Positions 6,658 to 16,211 of a stretch of 47,579 nucleotides of DNA are shown here, piece after piece; within the stretch, counting starts at the first letter, position 1; every line of letters starts with the position of its first letter. The position numbers and the translations under genes are program-made. The stretch is taken from NCBI GenBank assembly GCA_021789595.1, contig JAJYJJ010000017.1, positions 1 through 47,579 of the forward strand, read 5' to 3'. Source of the stretch: Nitrospirota bacterium (GTDB lineage: Bacteria > Nitrospirota > Thermodesulfovibrionia > UBA6902 > JAJYJJ01). The notes under the pieces were generated by a model that saw only the letters and a list, made by a program, of their open reading frames with translations, was not told the DNA's origin and did not search any database.

Positions 6658-8409
6658 GTGATAATCCTCGGTCTAAATGCCTATCACGGCGATTCGTCAG
6701 CCTGCATTGTGGTGGATGGCAGATTAATTGCCGCCGTTGAGGAGGAGCGGTTTACAAGAATTAAGCACTGGGCCGGATTGCCAGTTCAGGCAATTAACTA
6801 TTGTCTGAAGGAAGCAGGTGTCAGTATAAAGGATATAGACCATATTGCCGTTAATCGAAATCCAACCGCTAATCTTCTTAGGAAAGCAATATTTGCCTTT
6901 CAAAAGCATCCTTCTCTGAATCTGGTAAAAGATCGTCTTAAGAATGCATCCAGGATAAGAGATATAAAAGCAGTTTTGAGTTCTGAGTTAGGAGTTTTGA
7001 GTGAAAACATAAAAGCGAAGATACACCATGTGGAACACCATATCGCTCACCTATCAAGTTCCTTCTTTGTTTCACCATTTGATAAGGCAGCTTTGGTTTC
7101 TGTAGATGGTTTCGGAGATTTTGTTGGGGCAATGTGGGGGGAAGGGAAGGGTGATAGGTTAGAGGTTTTAGGTAGAATTTATTTCCCTCATTCTCTTGGC
7201 CTTTTTTATCTTGCATTAACTCAACTTCTCGGTTTTCCCAAATACGGAGATGAGTACAAGGTCATGGGATTGTCTTCTTATGGTGAGCCTGCCTATTTAG
7301 ATAAAATGAAACAGATTGTCCGGTTAGATAGCAATGGCAAATTCAACCTCAATCTCGATTATTTCATTCACCATTCCGAAGGGGTTACCATGACCTGGGA
7401 TGGAGGAGAACCTAAAATGGGGCATGTGTATTCCAAAGAAATGGAGAAGTCTTTAGTACCTGCCCGTAAGAAAGACGAACCCATTACAGGGGAGCATGAA
7501 AATATTGCTGCCTCTATGCAGGCTATGTATGAAGAGGCATTTTTCAATTTGCTTAATTATGTTTACGGTCAGACAAAAGTACCCGCACTCTGTCTGGCTG
7601 GCGGTTGTGCGATGAATAGCGTCGCCAATGGCAAGATATTTGACAGAACACCTTTTAAAGAGGTCTATATTCAGGCTGCTGCCGGGGATGCTGGCGGGGC
7701 ATTAGGCGCTGCCTATTATGTGTGGCATCAAATTCTGGATAAGCCAAGAGATTTTGTTATGGAGCATGCTTATTGGGGGCCGCAATTCAACGAAAAAGAA
7801 GTTGAGAAGTTATTGAAGTTAAGAAGTGGAGAATTGGGGAAAACAGGATGCGATATAGAAAAAATTGAAAATGATGAAATATTGTGTAAAAAGACTGCAA
7901 TGGAAATTGCAGACGGAAAGGTAGTCGGATGGTTTCAGGGACGGATGGAGTGGGGACCGAGGGCTCTGGGTAACCGGAGCATTGTTGTTGATCCCAGAAG
8001 GGCGGATATGAAGGATGTTCTCAATGCCCGTATCAAGCGCCGTGAGCCATTCAGGCCATTTGCCCCCTCAATTCTCCTTGAAAAAACAGGGGAATATTTT
8101 GAAAAGGATTATCCTGACCCCTTTATGATAAAGGTTTATCCCATCCGTCCTGAAAAGCGAGCAGTTATACCGGCTGTAACCCATGTGGATGGAACGGGAA
8201 GGCTACAAACTGTGAGAAGGGAGGATAATCCCCTCTACTGGCAGCTTATCAAAGAGTTTGAGAATATTACAGGTGTCCCCGTAGTTTTAAACACATCATT
8301 TAATGAAAATGAACCTATTGTTTGTACCCCCGAGGAAGCACTGGGCTGCTTTCTAAGGACAAAGATGGATGTGCTTGTGATGGGGGATTATTTTATAAAG
8401 AGGCGATAG
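6658..8409 (+). CDS. Carbamoyltransferase (NodU/TobZ family)
   Basis: A 583-residue O-carbamoyltransferase that transfers a carbamoyl group from carbamoyl phosphate to a sugar hydroxyl, here most likely on the surface glycan. The N-terminal Kae1-like ATPase domain starts ILGLNAYHGDSSACIV and includes the metal-binding HHVEHHIAHLSSSF, VSVDGFGD and CLAGGCAMNS. The C-terminal domain has GWFQGRMEWGPRALGNRSI and LNTSFNENEPIV. The start is GTG with little ribosome-binding site; the fragment at 5664 uses ATG at the same codon. Its 5' region may have been rebuilt by recombination. A heptad repeat (6972-7003) is translated near residue 110. Confidence 0.93.
   Translation: MIILGLNAYHGDSSACIVVDGRLIAAVEEERFTRIKHWAGLPVQAINYCLKEAGVSIKDIDHIAVNRNPTANLLRKAIFAFQKHPSLNLVKDRLKNASRIRDIKAVLSSELGVLSENIKAKIHHVEHHIAHLSSSFFVSPFDKAALVSVDGFGDFVGAMWGEGKGDRLEVLGRIYFPHSLGLFYLALTQLLGFPKYGDEYKVMGLSSYGEPAYLDKMKQIVRLDSNGKFNLNLDYFIHHSEGVTMTWDGGEPKMGHVYSKEMEKSLVPARKKDEPITGEHENIAASMQAMYEEAFFNLLNYVYGQTKVPALCLAGGCAMNSVANGKIFDRTPFKEVYIQAAAGDAGGALGAAYYVWHQILDKPRDFVMEHAYWGPQFNEKEVEKLLKLRSGELGKTGCDIEKIENDEILCKKTAMEIADGKVVGWFQGRMEWGPRALGNRSIVVDPRRADMKDVLNARIKRREPFRPFAPSILLEKTGEYFEKDYPDPFMIKVYPIRPEKRAVIPAVTHVDGTGRLQTVRREDNPLYWQLIKEFENITGVPVVLNTSFNENEPIVCTPEEALGCFLRTKMDVLVMGDYFIKRR
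6972..7003 (+). repeat. Heptad tandem repeat inside the carbamoyltransferase gene
   Basis: Units AGTTTTG, AGTTCTG, AGTTAGG, AGTTTTG and AGTG follow exactly at 7-nt spacing and are translated in frame (LSSELGVLSE). Confidence 0.65.
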
Positions 8410-8476
8410 GTAATAGGTGAATAGGAAATAGTCCTAACACTCTATAACCTAAGACCTATAACCTATAACCTAAAAC
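8405..8476 (+). repeat. Inverted heptad array between glycan genes
   Basis: The left half has 7-nt units GATAGGT, AATAGGT, GAATAGG and AAATAGT. The right half has CTATAAC, CTAAGAC, CTATAAC, CTATAAC and CTAAAAC. The two halves are of opposite strand sense, so they could fold back on each other. The first unit supplies the TAG stop of the carbamoyltransferase. The array at 47386-47451 has the same architecture. Confidence 0.8.
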
Positions 8477-8486
8477 CTCTGAAAGA

Positions 8487-9281
8487 ATGAAAGTCTCAAT
8501 AATAACCGCTGTATTTAACGGAGTCGATGCTATTGAGGACTGTATAAAAAGTGTGTTAGAACAAACCTATAAACAGATTGAATATATAATTATCGATGGT
8601 GGTTCTACTGATGGAACACTTGAAACAATCAAAAAGCAAGACCTGACCCCCTTTAGTAAAGGGGGGATGGGGGGATTTTCCGGTAGTCGGGGAATTACTA
8701 AGTGGGTAAGTGAGCCTGACAACGGCATATATGATGCTCTTAACAAAGGAATTAAAATGGCAACAGGGGATATTATAGGTTTCCTCCATGCGGATGATTT
8801 TTATGCCAATAGCAAGGTGATTGAAACAGTTGTTATTAATATGGGTAAGCATAATGTTGACAGTTGTTACGGAGATCTTCTATATGTTGATAAAAAGAAT
8901 CCTGACAGGATAATCAGGTACTGGAAGTCCTGTCCTTACAGGAACGGTTTATTTAGAAGGGGATGGATGCCGCCTCATCCAACATTTTTTGTAAAGAGAG
9001 AGATCTACGATAGGTATGGTTATTTTAATACTGGCTTTAAGATAGCTGCCGACTATGAGCTAATGCTTAGATTTCTGGAAAAGCATAAAATCTCTTCCTT
9101 TTATATACCGGAGGTTTTTATAAAGATGAGGATTGGTGGGATAAGTAACAGAAGTTTTAGAAATATAATAATAAAGACCATGGAAGATTACAGGGCGTGG
9201 AAGGTAAATAATTTAAACGGGGGCATTTATACCATCTTTTTCAAAAACTTATCTAAGGTGCCTCAGTTTTTCAAAAAATAA
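8487..9281 (+). CDS. Glycosyltransferase family 2
   Basis: A 264-residue GT-A glycosyltransferase of the colanic-acid WcaA/WcaE-like type. The N-terminus MKVSIITAVFNGVDAIEDCI is followed by IIDGGSTDGTLE, then SEPDNGIYDALNKGI, and the metal-binding FLHADDFY at about 95. Between the second and third blocks lies an extra QDLTPFSKGGMGGFSGSRG encoded by a C/G-rich palindromic repeat (8647-8665), an in-frame insertion in a loop region. No TM helix. It is preceded by the heptad array rather than a clear ribosome-binding site. Sugar specificity unknown. Confidence 0.9.
   Translation: MKVSIITAVFNGVDAIEDCIKSVLEQTYKQIEYIIIDGGSTDGTLETIKKQDLTPFSKGGMGGFSGSRGITKWVSEPDNGIYDALNKGIKMATGDIIGFLHADDFYANSKVIETVVINMGKHNVDSCYGDLLYVDKKNPDRIIRYWKSCPYRNGLFRRGWMPPHPTFFVKREIYDRYGYFNTGFKIAADYELMLRFLEKHKISSFYIPEVFIKMRIGGISNRSFRNIIIKTMEDYRAWKVNNLNGGIYTIFFKNLSKVPQFFKK
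8647..8665 (+). repeat. C/G-rich palindromic repeat, in-frame inside GT2 gene
   Basis: Perfect 8-bp arms CCCCCTTT / AAAGGGGG around AGT, followed by GATGGGGGGATTTT. The same kind of element occurs at 39510-39530, 39905-39927 and 42807-42826. Confidence 0.75.
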
Positions 9282-9321
9282 TGCCTTGCTATGGTTCCAC
9301 ATCTCTTTTGCGAGACAATGA

Positions 9322-11396
<2,075 letters not shown>

Positions 11397-11397
<1 letters not shown>

Positions 11398-11588
11398 CCC
11401 TTATCCCGCTGCATATCCATCCGTATTATCGTGAGACTTACGGATATAAGCCGGAAGATTTTCCAGTCGCCTATGAGGCATTCAAGAAAATTGTATCCCT
11501 TCCAATCTATCCGAAGATGACGGATGAGGATGTTGAGAGGGTAATTGAAGCTGTTGTTGAAATAATTAAAAGATTTAGCAGAGTTTAG
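11397..11588 (+). pseudogene. C-terminal remnant of a DegT/DnrJ/EryC1 aminotransferase
   Basis: The 63-codon open stretch directly after wecA translates as ALIPLHIHPYYRETYGYKP, then DFPVAYEAFKKIVSLPIYP, then MTDEDVERVIEAVVEIIKRF. This matches the last part of PLP-dependent sugar aminotransferases (IP.H..P.Y....G....FP.AE......LP..P..T). There is no start and no N-terminal domain, so the gene was deleted down to its tail. Its stop overlaps the 3' end of the convergent NusG-like gene. It shows that an amino-sugar pathway once belonged to this locus. Confidence 0.75.
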
Positions 11589-12094
11589 ACCTTGGTTAAA
11601 ACAGCCTTATCTGCGACAAGGCTGGCCTGATACTGAAGGGTGCTGAGAAGGATTATTACCCTTTCGCTGCCTTTCATCTCCCGTTTAAATATGCCCATCA
11701 GCCCCTGAAACGGCCCTTCCTTCAACAATACCTTATCGCCAGGTTTAAGCTCAGGCGGTTCGATCCTTGCCATCCCATTTACAAGCCTTGACTTTATAAA
11801 CCCTATCACCTCTTCGCCTACGGCAGCAGGGACGCCGTTGAACTCTACTATCCTATTTACTCCCCTTGCATACTTTACAAGGCGATACTCGGTGATCGGG
11901 TCAAAAGATGCAAAGATATAAGAGGGGAAAAGCGGGGCAATGACATCCACAAATTTGTGTCTGAGCGTCTTTTTTATCCTCAACTTCGGATTCAAGACAT
12001 CTATACCTGCATTAAGCAGGTGCATAGAGGCTATGTCCTCCTGCCTCGGCTTTGTGTAGACTGCATACCACCTTCTATTCATCATCCCAGCCAT
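11585..12094 (-). CDS. NusG/RfaH-like transcription antiterminator
   Basis: A 169-residue (or slightly shorter) NusG-family protein, probably a specialised paralogue promoting transcription through the long exopolysaccharide operon. The N-terminal NGN domain starts RRWYAVYTKPRQEDIA and contains LFPSYIFASFD. The C-terminal KOW domain is seen in LKPGDKVLLKEGPFQGLMGIF. Start choice among ATGs at 12094 and the closely following codons is uncertain; all overlap the end of the ligase gene. It is the last gene of the operon, unusual for an RfaH-type factor, which more often comes first. Confidence 0.85.
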   Translation of the reverse strand: MAGMMNRRWYAVYTKPRQEDIASMHLLNAGIDVLNPKLRIKKTLRHKFVDVIAPLFPSYIFASFDPITEYRLVKYARGVNRIVEFNGVPAAVGEEVIGFIKSRLVNGMARIEPPELKPGDKVLLKEGPFQGLMGIFKREMKGSERVIILLSTLQYQASLVADKAVLTKV

Positions 12095-13409
12095 ATTTTA
12101 ACATGAAGGGCTCTTTATCTCCTTCCGCATCCATCCTTAGCCCTGCAACAAGCAGGCCGAGGACTGCAGAAAAGGTAATCGCATTGGATGGTATATGGAG
12201 GTTGAAATCCACAAGGCTGTGTATAAGGATGGATGTGATGGATGCGATAAGCCCTGCCCTGATATAGATGCCTCCCTTATTCCAGTTGCTCTTTATTATC
12301 CCCATAATCAGGGAAAAGAAGAAGGATGCCATTATCACAGCGCCGATAAGCCCTGTCTCAAGGAAGAATTCAAGATAGTCGTTGTGTGCATGGTCATAGA
12401 AAAGCTGAAGGCCTGATGGATAATAGACGGGGAAGACATACTGGAATGTCCCAAGGCCGCTGCCAAAGAGCCAGAAATCCCCTATGGCCTTGATTGTCCC
12501 CTGCCATGCGATAATCCTCTGCGCCATGGATGTATCCTTTTCAGCCTGTGCAAAACGCTCAATCACAGGGGAGATGCCGAGATAGATGAGATAGGCAAAT
12601 AGTACAGAGAGGAAGACGGCGATAAAAAATACGCTCTTCTTTGATGTCCTGTTATATAAAAGGATACCTGAAAAGACACTGATAGAGGCAAAGAAGCTTA
12701 TGATCCCTCCCCTTGAAAGGGAGTAAAAAAGTGCGATGCCCATGACAACACACAAAAAACCAAAGAATGCCTGCTTCCCCCTGATCCTGCTTTCCAGAGA
12801 AACCCCTAATGCAAGCGGGATAAGCATACCGATAAGACCTGCAAAGTGGTTTCTATTTACAAACGGACCGAATGCTGAGCCGCCTGAGCTCAGCTCCCTG
12901 AACCAGTATATCTTTCCATTCCATGTTGCCTTCTGGATTATGGCGAAGATGGATAGGAGAAAGCCAAAGACTATAAGCGAATTGATTATCCTTTTAAGAT
13001 CTCTGCGCCCTTCAATGCCGAATGATGCCATAAGAAAGACCATGAGATATAAAGAGAACTTTACTGCCTCAACCATTGTTGCATGACGATAGAGGCTTAT
13101 AGCTGATACGCTGGATAGGGACAGCCTGTTGATTATAGAGTATTCTCCAGGGGATACTGCCTTCAGTATGTAAGACGGCAGAGGGATGAGCTGGAGTATT
13201 GACAGCGAAAAAAATGCGACGATGGATATGGCTATCCACTTTTCCCAGGGGGCTTGTAAGCGGAAGGCTTCCCTGAATCGTCTGATAAACCAGATATCGA
13301 AGAAGGCTATGGTAATGATGCCTGTTATGGCAATCGCCCATGTCTCAACAGAGCCGAACAGCAGTGTAGATATAACTATAATTGTAACTATTGCCAGAGG
13401 GCTAATCAT
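12075..13409 (-). CDS. O-antigen ligase / polymerase (Wzy_C family)
   Basis: A 444-residue inner-membrane protein with about ten hydrophobic helices. It contains the Wzy_C (O-antigen ligase) signature region: FGPFVNRNHFAGLIGM at about 185-200 and the periplasmic loop QYVFPVYYPSGL...YDHAHNDYLEFFLETG, whose H-x2-N-D-Y-L-E motif is diagnostic. It would polymerise or ligate undecaprenyl-linked oligosaccharides in the periplasm. It overlaps the J-domain gene upstream by 8 nt and the NusG-like gene downstream by up to 20 nt. Confidence 0.9.
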   Translation of the reverse strand: MISPLAIVTIIVISTLLFGSVETWAIAITGIITIAFFDIWFIRRFREAFRLQAPWEKWIAISIVAFFSLSILQLIPLPSYILKAVSPGEYSIINRLSLSSVSAISLYRHATMVEAVKFSLYLMVFLMASFGIEGRRDLKRIINSLIVFGFLLSIFAIIQKATWNGKIYWFRELSSGGSAFGPFVNRNHFAGLIGMLIPLALGVSLESRIRGKQAFFGFLCVVMGIALFYSLSRGGIISFFASISVFSGILLYNRTSKKSVFFIAVFLSVLFAYLIYLGISPVIERFAQAEKDTSMAQRIIAWQGTIKAIGDFWLFGSGLGTFQYVFPVYYPSGLQLFYDHAHNDYLEFFLETGLIGAVIMASFFFSLIMGIIKSNWNKGGIYIRAGLIASITSILIHSLVDFNLHIPSNAITFSAVLGLLVAGLRMDAEGDKEPFMLKYGWDDE

Positions 13410-14964
13410 GCTCCAGCCTTACAATCTTTATACCGCCGTTATCCCGCTGAAGCCATAATGTAATCCTGCCGCTAAAATGAAGCCATCTATCTTCCCTGAC
13501 AATGAGGCGGTCTATCCTGTAATTGCCTGATACGAGGACATATCCTGCAAGGTCGTTTATATTGATATCATCAAGCCTGTAGTGGTTCTCATTGCCTTTG
13601 AAACACCTATTGTATGCCTCTTTCATGGCCTGTATGTCCATCCCATTTTCAACAGCATCCTTAGAAAAAAATCTCATAAAGCTATCAATATTTCCCCTTT
13701 CGTATGCAGACAGATATGTCTTGATGAACAGCTTTGCCTCAGAACGGGTTATCGGCTTTATGGGCTGTTCTGCTGCCTCTGTTATCTGTAAAGGCGCAGG
13801 CTGGGGCCTTTGAACAGTATTGTTGTTCTCTTTGGTGTTACCCTCATGAATATCTTTATTCGCCTTGATGTTATTTGCAGTTTTATTCTGCAGACTGCTA
13901 ATCGTGTCCTTCTGGAGAGTCTTTTCGACCTTGCCCTCTATGCTAACAGGGGAGGAGTGCTGCGGCTCAGGGATTGGAGGGCGCACATTATGCGAATCGT
14001 GAGCCTCAAGCATTGTATGAACATCCTTACTCTTTATGATGTTATTCCCCCCATCTGTCTTTTTATCCCTGGGTAGTTGTTCGGAAAATAACCCTTCAGA
14101 CCCCCCCTTACCTTTCTCTTTAAAATCCCCTTCAGCCATCTCCTTCAAATAGGCAGGATTACCTTCATTGCCCTTTACCTCTGTTTTAGACATGGATGCC
14201 TCATTGTTAGCAGCAGCCTTATTATTCTCCATGTGTTCGCTGTTTACAGGCGGCGGTGGCACAGGCTGGTTCAGTAGAAAGATGATACCAATGACAAGGA
14301 TGGATATGACAACAGAGGATATAGTTATTATCTTAGGGATCATCACCTTTATATGGTTGACAGGGGATGCACTATTATCATATCCTGCACTGTGAAGCGG
14401 TCTTAAATAACGATATAGCCTGTTAGCCCTCGCATCGGCATGGATGTCCTTGTTCTCATTGGGGTTAAGCGTCCTGTCATACTGCCTTCTCCTTTCAGTG
14501 TCTTTCAACATGTTATACGCCTCATTCACCACCTTTGCCTTTTCCTCTGCCTGTTGGATAAGCCTGTAATCTGTCTGATTACCGCTGTCCTGAAATCGGT
14601 CAGGATGATAGAGAAGCATCAGTCTCTTCCAGCGGTTTCTTATCTCATCAGGGCTGGCCTCCCTGCGAAGGCCGAGGGCAATATAAAAATCCCTCTGCTT
14701 ATTGAAGTGAAGACAAGAGATTATCTGATCTGCCCCTTGCATAAGCCTGTCCGCATCAATCCCTGTAGATGCGGACAGCGCCCTGGCTACACCAGGATTG
14801 ATGGATATGTCTATAAGGGTCTCAAAACATCTTAATGCACCTTCATAGAGGCCATTGATGTCGTTTGCAGGCGGCCCATGATAAAACCTCTTTATCAGGC
14901 CTGCGGCCATGAGGAGGTTTAACCCCTGTCGTCTGTCTGAGTAAGACTTATCCCATCTATCCAT
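13402..14964 (-). CDS. Membrane-anchored J-domain protein with C-terminal NTF2-like domain
   Basis: A 520-residue protein of unusual make-up. The J-domain lies at about 90-160 (DFYIALGLRREASPDEI, then MLLYHPDRF with the essential HPD, then RRQYDRTL). A single transmembrane helix is near 212-230 (IITISSVVISILVIGIIFLL). A low-complexity polar linker (about 240-400) follows, and a C-terminal SnoaL/NTF2-like domain (FIKTYLSAYERGNIDSFMRFF ...) in the periplasm. It lies between the TPR and ligase genes with overlaps on both sides, so it is part of the exopolysaccharide operon. It might recruit a DnaK-type chaperone to the assembly machine; that role is inference. Confidence 0.8.
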   Translation of the reverse strand: MDRWDKSYSDRRQGLNLLMAAGLIKRFYHGPPANDINGLYEGALRCFETLIDISINPGVARALSASTGIDADRLMQGADQIISCLHFNKQRDFYIALGLRREASPDEIRNRWKRLMLLYHPDRFQDSGNQTDYRLIQQAEEKAKVVNEAYNMLKDTERRRQYDRTLNPNENKDIHADARANRLYRYLRPLHSAGYDNSASPVNHIKVMIPKIITISSVVISILVIGIIFLLNQPVPPPPVNSEHMENNKAAANNEASMSKTEVKGNEGNPAYLKEMAEGDFKEKGKGGSEGLFSEQLPRDKKTDGGNNIIKSKDVHTMLEAHDSHNVRPPIPEPQHSSPVSIEGKVEKTLQKDTISSLQNKTANNIKANKDIHEGNTKENNNTVQRPQPAPLQITEAAEQPIKPITRSEAKLFIKTYLSAYERGNIDSFMRFFSKDAVENGMDIQAMKEAYNRCFKGNENHYRLDDININDLAGYVLVSGNYRIDRLIVREDRWLHFSGRITLWLQRDNGGIKIVRLEHD

Positions 14965-16211
14965 GCGTTTCCACCTATCTTGTTATCAAACCTGAGGGAC
15001 CTCTGCCGTCTAACTGCCACAACAACCGCCTTACAATCATCAGGCGTAGAAAACTCCACCCCGATCTCCTTCCAGAGGTTTGTGCCTGTCACGACCTCAG
15101 ACCTCGCATCAAGGCTATTACAGCCAATGCCTGTGACCTCAAGGAAGAGTCCATTGCTTGTGGTCAGCCCATCGGTCTTTATGTGGGCTTTCAGCATATA
15201 TCTGGTCTGCGGCTTAACAACCACAATCTGTTTCATCACCGTAATATCAGGGTTATGCTCTCCATCAAATGTTATGCCGATAGACCTTGTTCCTGCCATA
15301 TATATATCGTTATCCACATAGACATCTACGCCTTCTGCTTTTCTAAGCCTCCAGTCAAAACCTCCATTCATGATATCATAATCGAGATCTCCGTTATAGA
15401 TGAGATTCCGGCCATCAGGATTTGCCAATCTTGTTTTACCCCGGATCGTTTTCAAGAGGTCTTTCCAGACATCCATTGCATCGTCATACCTGCCCTTTGC
15501 TATCAGAAGATTGCAGAGCCTTAGAAAGATGTCCTTATTCATCCCGTCTTTAGGCATCCTTTTATAGGCCATTACGGCATTATCCAGCATATTGGAGTCC
15601 ATAAGATAGCCAAGATAGTCACGGTAAAAACGAAAGCTGTGCGGGACAAGATTATAGAGTATGTATTCAGGCGTAATACCCATCTTATAGCAGAGGTCAT
15701 AGACCTCTGATTGTTTTTCCGGGTCAAGCTCTATATATCTCTTGAGGCTCTCCATCCCCTGCAAAGGCATCCCCTCCACAACATAAAAGACGCCGACATC
15801 CCATATGGTCTGGGGGTCCATGGGATTAAGTTTCACCACATTTCCCATTACCATCTCAGCCCTGGCCTTTTCACCAATGAACTGGTATGCCCTTGCAAGG
15901 TCAAGCAGTGAGCTGACAGACATAGGATTAAGCCTCAATGCCTTTTCATAAAAGCTGATGGCCTTTTTTATGTCAGGCTGAAACAGGTTAAACTGGTAGT
16001 ATCTGCCAAGATCATGGTAGTATGCGGCATTGTCAGGGTCAAGCCTGACGGCTTTCAGAAATCCCTCCTCTGTCTGGCTTTCTGCTGCCAAATGGGCTAA
16101 ATACGGGCATATAAGAAGATAGCTCAAGAATAATGACAGGAATATGACAGATGTATATACCGATACCCTAAGCCCTGCCCCGCCTCTCTGGCTTTTTTTG
16201 TTTCTTTTCAT
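14919..16211 (-). CDS. TPR protein with C-terminal carbohydrate-binding-like domain
   Basis: A roughly 430-residue membrane-anchored protein of the exopolysaccharide operon. The start at 16211 (MKRNKKSQRG, after GGGGA) is preferred over the one at 16280, which would overlap the kinase gene by 113 nt. After a signal-anchor (VSVYTSVIFLSLFLSYLLI) come TPR units such as DNAAYYHDLGRYYQF and AISFYEKALRLNP. The last about 160 residues, from LIYNGDLDYDIMNGGFDW, have the beta-sandwich pattern of CBM/galactose-binding folds seen next to O-antigen ligases. It overlaps the genes on both sides and probably works with the ligase in chain assembly or export. Confidence 0.8.
   Translation of the reverse strand: MKRNKKSQRGGAGLRVSVYTSVIFLSLFLSYLLICPYLAHLAAESQTEEGFLKAVRLDPDNAAYYHDLGRYYQFNLFQPDIKKAISFYEKALRLNPMSVSSLLDLARAYQFIGEKARAEMVMGNVVKLNPMDPQTIWDVGVFYVVEGMPLQGMESLKRYIELDPEKQSEVYDLCYKMGITPEYILYNLVPHSFRFYRDYLGYLMDSNMLDNAVMAYKRMPKDGMNKDIFLRLCNLLIAKGRYDDAMDVWKDLLKTIRGKTRLANPDGRNLIYNGDLDYDIMNGGFDWRLRKAEGVDVYVDNDIYMAGTRSIGITFDGEHNPDITVMKQIVVVKPQTRYMLKAHIKTDGLTTSNGLFLEVTGIGCNSLDARSEVVTGTNLWKEIGVEFSTPDDCKAVVVAVRRQRSLRFDNKIGGNAWIDGISLTQTDDRG

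Noticed and set aside
8405-8476. Possible CRISPR array
   Set aside because: The units are contiguous 7-mers with no spacers, and no cas genes are near.
14098-14136. C-rich stretch in the J-domain gene as a further palindromic repeat copy
   Set aside because: It has a C-run and similar coded residues (GDFKEKGKGG) but no clear paired arms, so membership in the repeat family is not supported.
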